From the NCBI GenBank assembly GCA_007922195.1, contig ML681996.1:20674938-20738937 (forward strand): DNA of 64,000 bases. The letters run 5' to 3'. The position numbers and the translations under genes were made by a program. Shown piece after piece: positions 47,945 through 57,537 of the stretch; within the stretch, counting starts at the first letter, position 1, and each line of letters starts with the position of its first letter. The notes beneath the pieces were generated by a model. The model was not told the DNA's origin. It saw only the letters and a list, made by a program, of their open reading frames with translations, and did not search any database. Source of the DNA: Podocnemis expansa. Its lineage: Eukaryota > Chordata > Testudines > Podocnemididae.

Positions 47945-48312
47945 TCTTACGGAGCGATCATCCTGTTTGTCCAATATATAAGGTGTTGGAGCATTTCTTG
48001 CACATGATGGCATAGACCACCTTAGTAGATGACCAGGTAAATGAGCCTTTGATGGAGTAGCAGGCTTGATTAGGACCTATGATGGTGTCTGTTATGTAGA
48101 TATGTGGGCAGACTTGGCAGCGTGGTTTTTTTAAGATTAGGGGGCTGCCTATAAGCAAGGAGTGGTCTGTCTCCTAATGCTTGAGAGAGAGAGGGATCAT
48201 CTTTTAGAATAGGCTGTAGGTCCTTAATGATCTTTTGCAGAGGTCTGACTTGAGGATTGTATGTGGTAACTAGTGGTGTTCTGTTGCTTTCTTTCTTGGG
48301 TCTCTCCTGTAG
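47945..48312 (-). mobile_element. PLE fragment, minus strand, inside CR1
   Basis: Minus-strand text: RTPLVTTYNPQVRPLQKI, DDPSLSQALGDRPLLAYRQP, then PRCQVCPHIYITDTIIGPNQ, and the GIY-YIG nuclease pieces VVYAIMCKKC (about 47992-48020) and TLYIGQTG (about 47961-47984). About 75 bp of linker between 'NLKK' and 'PRCQ' is absent. The left end runs into CR1 at about 47905-47945 through a stretch that reads well in both elements. Confidence 0.85.
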
Positions 48313-48882
48313 TAGATGACTTCTTAAACAGATATTCACCAGCAACTACAGATCTAACAACAAGAACATTGAAGCAGGCACACACCCTTGCAAAAAACCA
48401 CGCTGCCAAAATCAAAGAACAAAGAAACCAGTTGCTGAGCACTTCCATCTTCCTAATCACTCGATGATGGATTTGTTAACGACTGTCGTTAGAGATGTAC
48501 CTGGGACATCAAGACTCCAAAGAGAAACAGCTGAACTCGAATTAATATGCAAGCTAAATTCTGTGAAAGCAGGACTCAATCGAGATTATGGGTTCTTTTC
48601 ACATTACAAAGGGTAATTTGACTTCAGGCTTCCCATTCTTTAAGCCTGTAAACTGCTCTGATTTGCTGTTATTTTATGACCTGATCCTATGTTTTACACC
48701 CCCTTGCATTTAGTCTCATTCCTTTCTGTAAGTTCACCCATCTTCGAAGCATCTGAGGAAGTGGGATTTTCTCCCACGAAAGCTCATGCAAAAAATAAAT
48801 CTGTTAGTCTTAAAGTGCCACACAACTGCTTGTTGTTTTTTTACTGGACTAGACTAACACGGCTATCCCTTTGGAAACGGTC
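48313..48882 (+). mobile_element. PLE fragment with 3' tail, plus strand, inside CR1
   Basis: It starts with the linker segment missing from the adjacent minus-strand piece (LKQIFTSNYRSNNKNIEAG-like text), jumps over the nuclease core to EHFHLPNHS-like text at about 48435-48470, then continues into the PLE 3' tail: 'gtgaaagcaggactcaatc', 'gaagcatctgaggaagtggg', 'gttagtcttaaagtgccac' and 'tagactaacacggctatcc'. It ends at 'tttggaaac', as does the PLE at 9712, and then CR1 resumes. Confidence 0.85.
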
Positions 48883-49485
48883 TATAGCAGACACCCACCA
48901 CAACATCCCCCTTGTTGCTTTCCCCTCTCAATGTAACCCACAGACTTTCTATTGGCACGCTTCCACTTCCATAATGGAGCTCTGAGCAGTCATAGAGCTC
49001 TTTTACATATAGTGCTACTCCTCCCCCTCTTCTTCCCTGCCTGTCTTTCCTGAACAGTTTATACCCATCCATGGCAGAGCTCCAGTCATGCAGACTATCC
49101 CACCATGTCTCCATTATTCCTATAATATCATAGTTCCTTGTATGCGCTAGTATTATCAATTCTTCTTGCGTATTTCCCAGGCTCCTCAAATTAGTGTACA
49201 GGCACCTAAGATACCCAGTCGATTGCCCTACTTTGTCATGTTGATTTCCAATTCTATTACATAAACCTCCTTGCATTTTTTCTTGGAGTTCTCCTCCCCC
49301 ACTCTCCTCACATATTGGGGCTTCAGTAGAGCACTTAAGACAATTATTTGATTCCCCCCCCCCATGTTCCAACTAACTTCTCTTTTACTCCTGGTGCTAC
49401 AGTCCCAGCACCCCCCAAGTTCCATCCCTTCCCCCAGATCACCCACATTGTTACTTACCTGTGGGCTTTGGTCTCCTTCCCCCAC
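48883..49485 (-). pseudogene. CR1 ORF2, N-terminal endonuclease part
   Basis: The apurinic-type endonuclease nicks target DNA to prime reverse transcription. ORF2 probably starts at the ATG at 49483-49485. A C-run (about 49347-49357, G-run on the coding strand) shifts the frame, after which the text reads STGYLRCLYTNLRSLGNTQE, DIIGIMETWWDS (with the catalytic-type Glu of the ETW motif), GVALYVKELYDCSELHYGS and VVVGVCYRP, where the PLE begins. The catalytic Asp/His half is lost. The start lies about 5 bases from the ORF1 stop, as in other CR1 elements. Confidence 0.85.
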
Positions 49486-50350
49486 TGAACCTAGTTTAAA
49501 GCCCTCCTCACTAGGTCAGCCAGTCTGTGCCCAAACACGCTCTTCCCCTTCCTGGACAGGTGAAGGCCATCTCTGCTTATCAATCCTCTGTCCTGAAACA
49601 GGACTCCATGGTCAAGGAAGCCAAATCCCTCCTGACCACACCATCTTCTCAGCCAGGCATTCACCTCTAGGATGCATCTGTCTCTCCTGAGGCCTCTAGC
49701 CTTGACTGGAAGGATCAAGGAGAACACCACCTGTGCTCCAAACTCCTTCACCCTCACTCCCAGAGCTCTGAAATCACCTTTGATCTGCTGAAGATCACCT
49801 CTCGCAGTATCATTGGTACCCACATGGATAAGAAGCATGGGGTAGTAGTCTGAGGGGTGGATGATTTTAGACAATCCCTCCGTTACATCACAGATACGGG
49901 CACCTGGCAGGCAGCATACCTCTCTAGAGGCCTTGTCAGGGCGACAGATGGGTGCCTCTGTTCCTCTCAGGAGTGAGTCCCCAATCACTACAACCCTACG
50001 CTTCCTCTTAGGTGAGGTGGTTGTGATCTGCCCAGCCTTTGGGGTGGATGGCATCTCCTCTACCTCCTTTAGTGTGTCCAGCACCGCATAACGGTTCCTC
50101 ACCACAATGGATGGTGGGATGTGAGCAGGCGTGGAACACTGTCTACTGCTAGAGGTGACCAGCTGCCAGTGTCCTTCCTCTGCCATCGGCATCCCATCCA
50201 TTTCCAGAGCTGCGGCAGTAGCCCTTGGCATTGGGATAGGGACCTTGTGACGGGGCAGGCCCGCCCCACACTGAAGCGGGCCTATATGCCCAGAAGAGAA
50301 GGAAAGCCCCGCCCCTCAGGCCCTGCTGGGCATGCTCAAACAGCTGCCCA

Positions 50351-50360
50351 GCTATAAAAG
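50351..50360 (+). promoter_or_regulatory. TATA box of the solo LTR
   Basis: 'gctataaaag' lies about 105 bp inside the LTR, below a GC-rich U3-like stretch ('ggcccgccccacac', 'agccccgcccctc'). This is the expected place for a polymerase II start, so transcription would run to the right. Confidence 0.6.
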
Positions 50361-50801
50361 GCTGCGATTCCCCTCAGTTGGAGGCTGGCCAGTGGAGGGA
50401 GCAGACGCAGGCTAGAGGCTCTCGCTCAGACTCTGGTCTGGCGCCTGTCTCAACAGGGCAGACGCCGGGGACGCTAGAGGCACGGAACTCGGAAGGCACT
50501 GCTGGCCAAGGCGCCCTCGGCCGTGAGGATCCGAGGACCCCGACTGAACAAGGCACCTGACCAGGGGGACGTCAAGAGTCCAGGTGGGGCACCTCATAAC
50601 GGCCAGGTAGGAAGTAGCCCAGGGCTGGGTAAATCGGGGGTGAGCATTGGCCACACCTGGGCCTCGGTCGGCGCGTTGCGGTTTGGATCCCCGCTGACCG
50701 GGCCAGGGTTCCCGTACACCCCAGGGCCCTGGGCTGGGGTTCAGAGGAGTGGGAGGGCCTGAACCCCCCTACCTGGGCCTACGTCCCTCAGGGCGCCCAG
50801 C

Positions 50802-51056
50802 CAGGGCTGAGACTCATTGACTCTGGCCAGTGGGCCACACTGCCCTGTCGTTAAGGGCTGAGACTCATTGACTCTGGCCAGTGGGCCACACTGCCCTGAC
50901 GGTAAGGGCTGAGACTCATTGACTCTGGCCAGTGGGCCACACTGCCCTGACGTTAAGGGCTGAGACTTATTGACTCTGGCCAGTGGGCCGCACTGCCCTG
51001 ATGAGAAGGGCTGGGACTCATTGACTCTAGCCAGCAAGCCATACTGCCCTGCCCAC
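50802..51056. repeat. Five tandem 51-bp repeats inside the LTR
   Basis: Units at 50802, 50853, 50904, 50955 and 51006 each contain 'gactcattgactctggccag' and 'cactgccctga'. The last two are the most diverged. Because 51 is divisible by three, the minus strand stays open (ARVNESQP...SGQCGPL repeated); this is a by-product of the unit length, not a protein gene. Confidence 0.95.
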
Positions 51057-51479
51057 AAAGCACCCCGTGGACAGGGTCGGTAACCATAGGGCCATCCGGC
51101 CTTAGACTGAGAGCCGCCCGGCTCGAGAGCACGCGGAGCTAAAACACTCCGCGACAGACCTCCTCCTTGCAGGTCTCATCGTGGACACTGTCAAGGAACT
51201 TTTCAAGGGCATATATACCCCTGAGTCGTGATACCTCCTCCTGTAACTCGCCTACCTGTTTCTGAAGAGATGCCACCAGAAGGCACCTATCACATAGGCT
51301 CATCCCCTGAGCCTGATCATCAGTGGCAGGAAAATGAAGGCCACACTCCCTGCAATGCCACACCAGGGTTTGGGTGGAGATACCCATGGTCAGACAGTCT
51401 GTCTGGATACACACAGAGGCAAAGAAAACAGCAGGGGTGCTGGCTCCAGCAGTATGGCTCCTCTTCACCATCTTGGCCT

Positions 51480-51906
51480 CACCAAACTCCCTCGCAAACT
51501 CCCCTGTTTGCAGTCCCCTGTTCGCAAGCTCCATCTGGTCGCTTGAGCAGTGGCTTTTAAAGGCCTTCTCTGCTTATGTCAGCCCTTGCCCCTTGTTAGT
51601 CACACAGGGGCAGGCCAATCACAAGGCTGCTAGAAGCTGCTAGAAGCTGCTGATTAAAGGTGATCAGGGAACAATGGTGCAAACAGCCCCCACCCAATCA
51701 CACTAGCACAGTCCCACAACTAACAGCAAGCACCTGTAAGGAAAAAAGACACAAGCAACTCACCTGTAGGGAAAACGACACAAACACACAGTCAGCAAAC
51801 CACCTGTAGGGAAAAAGACAGAGCACTCACTTACCTTGGACGCACCTGGCACCAACTCCTTCCCTCACAAACTCCCCTGTTTGCAGTCCCCTGTTTGCAA
51901 GCTCGC
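51480..51906 (-). repeat. Tandem duplication at the CR1 5' end, 373-bp spacing
   Basis: 'aaactcccctgtttgcagtc' followed by 'ccctgtt(t/c)gcaagctc' occurs at about 51497-51531 and again at about 51869-51904. The first copy overlaps the ORF1 start (ATG at 51532-51534), while the second forms the outer edge of the element. Between them 'cacctgtagggaaaa' occurs three times (51736-51810). Confidence 0.75.
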
Positions 51907-52561
51907 ACATAAAGTACTGGGACAAAGTTTTGAGGTGGAAAACTTAGGTTAGTTATGAGGAAAGCAGTCCTAAATGGTCAGAGATGTAGGCTTTTGCATA
52001 ATATGCCCAGAAAGAGGTGGCAAAACATTTTAAACGTGTCTAGATATGAACATTAAAAAAAATATATAGTGTAAAGGAACGATCCTAGATGGTCAGGGGA
52101 CAGAGAGAGGGGGAGACAGAAGAGCTGAGGGAGACATGGTGGGGGAAGCCTTCTGGGAGACCCTTTAAAGTATCAATAGCTTGGCACAGTGACCCTGACT
52201 CCCTCTGTGATGCTAGCTCAACACCCCTGACCAAAGGTCACAGACCATGTTAAACCAGCCTGCAAGAGAAGTGTTTCCTCCTTCTTCCCCCAAAACCGTA
52301 TGTGTCCCAGGCCCAGAATATCCTATATGAAATACATTTTCATCTTTTCTATACATAAAATTATCATGATTTTAAAGTAAATTATCTTGTATCACCAGAG
52401 GGCTCAATAAGACAGCTTTATACCAGGTTCAACACTTCCTTCTTATCCAGAAAGGGTGTAATATGTTGAACTTGAAAATCATGACATTTTTAGACATAGA
52501 AAAGCTACATAAGGTACATATAGATTTATGGTGATTGACGTTTGGATTTATCAGAAGAGGG
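51907..52561. other. No feature recognised
   Basis: Nothing recognised. 'cctagatggtcaggggacag' and 'ctgaccaaaggtcacagacc' (52084-52250) suggest a decayed LTR, but no ends are visible. Confidence 0.35.
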
Positions 52562-53319
52562 TGTGATGCAGCATTTATAGGGTTAAAGAGGGCCATGAGT
52601 TACAGCAAACGGACTGCGAGCAGTAAAGGGCTAATAAGGGGTCAGGAGTCCAGTATAAGTGGGAGCCACAGAGGCAGGTCAGAAAGTCTTGGTCAGGAGC
52701 TCAGGGAGGAAGGTGGCTTTCCTAGCTGCTGCCTGAGGGAGCCACCACTATGGAAAGCTACTTAGTACAACACTGGGGGCTTTTTGGAGCCAGGGTCCTG
52801 AAGGCACAGATGAAGCAGAGGCCTGGAGCAGCAATCTGGAGATGGGGGTGCCTGGCATGAGAAGGCAGTGGAGGCTCCAGAGAAGCAGGCTTGGAGTGGA
52901 CTGTAGAGGGGCAGCCCTGAGGTGAGGCTCAGTGTGCAACTGGGACTGCAGGGAAAGCAACTAAGGGAATTGAAAGTGTTGTAGAGAGATACTGGTGGGT
53001 GGTGCTGAGGATGCAGCATATAGGACCCCTGGGCCAGGGCCTGGAGTAGTGGGTGGGCCCAGGTCCCTTCCCACTGCGCCAGAATGCCAGGGGTGGCACT
53101 GGACTCTTAGACCACTGAATTGTTGAAAAGTGGCCTGGACACTGGAGTTGGACTTATTTCTCAAAAGGGGGGTTGCCTGGACTAAGCTGCTCAAATGGAG
53201 GGCCGAGCTGTAGAGAATGATTGAGCAGAAGCTTTGGACAGGGGACCGCTTGAGTTAAATTTCCCAAAATAACATTGCCAGGAGGCACCTGTCTAACAGG
53301 AAGTGTGTACCCCATCACA
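52562..53319 (+). mobile_element. Solo LTR, TG...CA with near-match 5-bp duplication
   Basis: The ends are TGTGATGCAG and CCCCATCACA (inverted TGTGATG/CATCACA). The flanks are GAGGG and AAGGG, a 4-of-5 match. A TATA-like 'agtataagtggg' is at about 52652. The block 'cccctgggccagggcctgg' and 'gtagtgggtgggcccaggtc' (53025-53067) is shared with the LTR-like regions at 7630-8420 and 10830-11560. No coding region adjoins it. Confidence 0.75.
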
Positions 53320-53324
53320 AAGGG

Positions 53325-55108
53325 CTGTAAAACATCGTCCCTTTATGAACTGTTACAATTCTGTAGATTATTCTTAAAATGATTTTCCTGTTATTTCTGT
53401 ATATGTTATGATGCAGTACAAAGCTTTAATCAGCAGGAGCTTGGTCCAGCTGCATTACTCACACAGGAAAACCATTAATGAATCATGTAGCTGTGCCAGT
53501 ATGGAATACACATATTTATGCCTGAACAGATGTACACATATATTGTCTATCTAGCTCACAAACCCCTGGCTTGCCCCATGGTTACCAGATCATTTAACGT
53601 CTAAACCTTTGAATATGAGTACAATAGAAACAAACTGAGAACATTTTTACATTTCTTTTAAAATTCTGATGAACACCATATCACACTTTATTTACTAAAA
53701 ACATTGTGCCTCATCAAGAAGAATATCTATTACTTTTAAAAATATGCCTCCTCCCCCAAACAAAATCTTTTCCCTACAGTTCAAGTGTAAAAGGTTTAAA
53801 TGTTCCCCTGATGCTTTGCCTACTGAGATCTGTGATGAGAATGAAACTTGGACAAGCACACATAACAGAACTGCTGCAATTCAGCATAAAACAGTTAGTT
53901 CCAACTAAGTGAGGTCATAATTCTGCATTTTACAAAGAAAAATGCAGTTGCTGGTTGGTTCTTGTGATGTTTACTCCATATTTTTCTTTCCTCAGATGAT
54001 TTATTAAGTGTTTATTTTCTTCTTTTAAATATGGATGCAGTGTTCAGGCTATGGAAGGCTTTGTTTTGGCTTTTTAAGATGATAGCTCATTTACAGCCCT
54101 CCCTTTTAGAGACTTCTTCCTGTCTGAATTTAATGGACAAGTATTTGATGACTAATAGTCAGAGAAATGTACTTTAGATTCTTTTTATAATCTACTTATG
54201 TCTTGAAAAATAAAAAAAAAATTAAAAAGATTAAAATTTTTAAAAAATGGTAAATTCTGTTGGTGGGAGAGAGATTTATTAAGCACAGGTATCTGAAGCA
54301 TAGACATTTGTTTTAACCATAACCTTTTTTTTTAAATTATTGCTGTACTTATTTGTTTTAGATTTAGGGCAAAATTTTCCTGATTAGTGTATATTATTGA
54401 TTTCTTATCTGCAGTGCAGGGTCTCTTACATAGTATGCATTTACTTTGTACATGAAATCCATACCATTAAGAGATTATTGTAGACTGGAAGATTTTTTTT
54501 TTTAAATTTTAATTAGGAATAAATTCAAAGGATAGCTGGTAAAGCCCAAGAAATGAAATTAATATATGGACTATATTAATTAATATATCAGATACTGGGA
54601 AATCAAAATGGTGGGGGCGGGGGTTAAAGGAAGGACTTGCAATTTAGCTGTAGTGAGAGTAAGGCCAGAAGGTACCATTCTGATCCAGATTGCCTAATGT
54701 CAAAGACGGCATTATGTGTCTAAAAGATATTCCAGAGGATATGAAACACTTTCACAGAGGAGAATTTAAATGATCTCCTTTTGTAACCTTATAAATTAAT
54801 GAAACTACAGAGACCCTAAGTATGAAGTCATTGAACAAACCTTTTATTTAACTATTGTAGAGTATCTTGTGAGCACTATATTAACTGGGCTTAGAAATGA
54901 AAGACTGAAATTTACTGTGTGTTACACAAGGATATTTTCAAATTGTAGCTCATCATACTTACAAACAGTGGGGATTCAGAGCTACCCATATTAAGTGAAC
55001 AGAAAACCTTAATCTTAGCAGAGGATCTGATCATGTGTTCTCAAGCAAAACTCCCATTGTGCCCAACCCTGAAATGTTTTCCATGGTAGCCATGTGTAAA
55101 GTTACATG
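53325..55108. other. No feature recognised
   Basis: AT-rich unique sequence without recognisable genes. Confidence 0.4.
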
Positions 55109-55527
55109 GGCTATGTCTACACGGCACTTTTATTTCAAAATAACACTTGTTATTTAGAAATAAAAGAAATTAGGTCTACATGATGTTTTCTTATTTCAGA
55201 AGGACGGATCCCGTCCTTTCGAAATAAGAATCATCATTCCGAAACAGTAAAACCTCAATGTTTTCGAAACGGCCATTATTTTGGAAGGGATAGTCCGAAA
55301 TAACACCGTTTAGACCTGTTCTTTAGAAACAACACCGTTTAGACCTGTTCTTTCAAAACAACAGTCCAATTGGCTTTATTTTGGCATCTCCCTTTCAAAA
55401 TAATGGCCATTTCAATTGTGGGGTTTTCCTTATTTTGAAATGAGCCCTTTCAAAATAAGGGTTTTATTTTGAAATGTCATTTCGAAAGGACTTATTTCGA
55501 AATAAAACTGTGTGTGTAGACATAGCC
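55109..55527. mobile_element. Harbinger-type MITE, 'TTTCGAAATAA' word type
   Basis: The ends are GGCTATGTCTACACGG and the complement of GGCTATGTCTACACAC. The flanks are exact ATG copies (55106-55108, 55528-55530). The interior is TTTCGAAATAA words. It includes a 29-bp direct duplication starting at 55302 and 55331 ('aacaccgtttagacctgttc'). Confidence 0.88.
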
Positions 55528-55530
55528 ATG

Positions 55531-57013
55531 TATTTTAAAAGCTGCATAGGAACACTGATGAGTTGTTGGGTAAGTAATATTAACATCCTGCAAGGGGACT
55601 CCAGCATGTGTGCTGCAGAGCCTCTGTGGCCTGTCTCCACATCATAAGTGGCAGATGGAACACGTAGATGTGAAAGAGACATGACAAGACAAAAACTCAT
55701 GTCCAAGAGAAATGCAGGAAGCAAAAATCAGAAGTTGCACAAAGGAAGGAACTATCTAAGCAACTGAAAATAGAAGACTAATGCAAGAGCAATGAGAGAG
55801 ATGGAGGAATGTGGCAACTAGGAAAAGTATTAAAAATATAAAATGACAAATATTTCTATGGAGACTTCCAAGTGAGTCACTAATAAAAGGTGTGCTGCCT
55901 TGAAGAAAAAAGGTGAAGTACACTGCGGGCAGGCAAAAGACTTAAAGAAGGTCACACATGGTCAAGAAGAATGGCATGAATGTGAGCCACCTCAAAAGAA
56001 AGAAAAGGCCTATGATCCTGAGTGCTGACTCCTTAAGAAAGAAGTTAAAGCCTAAACAAATATGGCCCAGATAATAAAAATGGGATGGTACGTTGTTTTC
56101 TTGATGCCGAAAGACATAATATAAATTACAGGTGATAAATGTAATTGGGCATACAGTGTATCTAACTGATTATATGTTACATGAGAACAAATGACACCAA
56201 TAAATAAGATTTTATATGACTGTGAAAGCCTTCCAGGAACCAAGAAGAAAATTACTAAGGGAAGAACAAGTGATCTTCTCAAAGGTTCTTCTGATCCTAA
56301 GCACAGGTGAAGAAGACTGATACTGGAGACCAAATGACAGAGTGACTGTGGGGAAGAAGATTTTGTATTCATGGAACATTAGAATACCTATAATTATGAG
56401 AAAGTTTGGTTTAGAAGATCGTCATTTAAGCAAAATGGATATTGACCACCCAGATCCAAAACTTATTTACCTTGTTAGTAGATCACAAAAATAAACAGGA
56501 AAAAAGGGGGTAGAGGGAGACCTGTCACTTAACTCAAGTGCTTTGGCATGGGCTCTATATAAATGCTAAATAAATTTAAGTTACGATTGCAATTTTAAAA
56601 ACATTTTTAGTTCAATCCTTGATTTAACCAACTTATGCCTCTTTATTCCATGTAGAACATCAGATCATCAATGCTAACTTGAGCTGAAGAATAGTGTTGC
56701 TTTGTTTCTTACAGGGGTGGGTCATTAGCCTATTCCCAACAATTATTAAGAGAATTAGTGGACTGTCTTTGGCCTGGCTCCTACCTTTCGACCTGTGTGG
56801 CATGGATGGTGCTAGCAGTTTTATTCATGTCAGCATAGCTCTTAGTGTCATGACAAAGCAGAAGACTTGCCACCATATCAAGATGCAGTTCATGGGGAAG
56901 GATATCTAACCTTTCTTCTTCTTAAATCATAATTAGAAAATACACAACATAAATATTATGTACCAAAATGAAATACCTGCAAAACATGAAAATGTATAGA
57001 ACATTTAAAACAG
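55531..57013. other. No feature recognised
   Basis: No recognisable gene or repeat. Frames near 56052-56372 and 56694-56909 have no recognisable motif. Confidence 0.4.
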
Positions 57014-57016
57014 TAT

Positions 57017-57534
57017 GTCTATGTCTACCCTTATATTGTTAAATCAAATTAACTTAAATTGAACTAACTAAATCAAACTAATAATCATTAGATCAAAATA
57101 AGTTAATCTAATTAACATGGCTCCACTAGAAATTCAAATCGAACTAGCATGTCCATGGACAGGACTTGCTAGTTCGATTTAGGTGAGGGACACCATGGGA
57201 GGTATGGCAACATGGTCCCCAAGAAGGGCCGTGCCCCCTCCTAATATATAGAAAGAGGAAGGCACCCTAGAAGGAAGAAAGGCAAAAAATATTAATTTGA
57301 ACTAATGGTTAGTTTGAATTAACATGGCTACAATGGGTTAAATTGAACTAATAAGTTCAATTTAACCACTGTTTCAAATTTAAGGGAGGTTTTATCACTT
57401 TGAAATGACCTTTCTTTATTTCAAATTGAGGAAAGTTCTTATTTCGGGCTAAGGAAAGCTAGTGTAGCCATACCACACTTTAAATCAAATTAATCATCAT
57501 TAATTCAATTTAAAGTGTAAGTGTAGACATAACC
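57017..57534. mobile_element. Harbinger-type MITE sharing the core of the 22715 family
   Basis: The ends are GTCTATGTCTACCC and the complement of GGTTATGTCTACAC, with TAT flanks (57014-57016, 57535-57537). The core 'gcatgtccatggacaggact' (about 57148) and 'caccatgggaggtatggcaa', 'ggaaggcaccctagaagg' match the 22715-23222 element in order. The words around the core are AGTTCGATTTA and TTAATTTGAACTAA instead of TTTCGAAATAA. Confidence 0.82.
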
Positions 57535-57537
57535 TAT

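Larger units (their letters stand above)
50246..51156 (+). mobile_element. Solo LTR in CR1 ORF1 (TG...CA, duplication GACCT)
   Basis: It starts TGTGACGGGGCAGG and ends CTCCGCGACA, with an exact 5-bp duplication GACCT (50241-50245, 51157-51161). It is GC-rich, unlike its surroundings. It holds a TATA box and an array of five 51-bp repeats. No retroviral genes adjoin it. Plus orientation is inferred from the TATA box. The 5-bp duplication fits Gypsy-type or some endogenous retroviral families; which one is not determined. Confidence 0.92.
49491..51534 (-). pseudogene. CR1 ORF1 (zinc-binding N-terminus plus SGNH esterase), split by a solo LTR
   Basis: ORF1 is the nucleic-acid-binding partner of CR1 ORF2. 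First part (51534-51157): an N-terminus with CRECGLHF...CDRC, a Cys-rich PHD-like motif, then LQKQVGELQEEVSRLRGI, a coiled coil. Second part (50245-49491): an esterase-type domain with VVVIGDSLLRG (nucleophile Ser block), LLIHVGTNDTARG and DGLHLSRKGK (Asp-His block). The LTR at 50246-51156 plus one GACCT copy separates them. Skipping those bases leaves one uninterrupted frame of about 375 codons from 51534 to 49491, so the LTR is the only visible break. Confidence 0.9.
46622..51906 (-). mobile_element. Near full-length CR1 LINE, minus strand, broken by LTR and PLE
   Basis: The 3' end on the minus strand is the CR1 terminal 'ccctatgattctatgattc' (about 46622-46641). Going right: ORF2 RT (to about 47940), PLE pieces (about 47945-48882), ORF2 endonuclease (48883-49485), ORF1 (49491-51534, split by a solo LTR), and a 5' region to about 51906. 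About 1 kb of ORF2 between endonuclease and RT is missing where the PLE lies, judged from the family's usual order. It is the youngest-looking CR1 here, since ORF1 is open. Confidence 0.88.

Noticed and set aside
50741..51058. Minus-strand frame with repeated NESQP...GQCGPLAR text
   Set aside because: It is produced by the 51-bp tandem repeat inside the LTR. The unit is divisible by three, so it stays open by arithmetic.
49364..51643. Several plus-strand frames across the CR1 ORF1 region
   Set aside because: Antisense shadows of the CR1 ORF1 and of the LTR.
22715..57534. Short regularly repeated palindromic words read as a possible CRISPR-like array
   Set aside because: Words are variable, AT-rich, lack unique spacers of constant length, and lie inside elements with transposon ends in a vertebrate genome.
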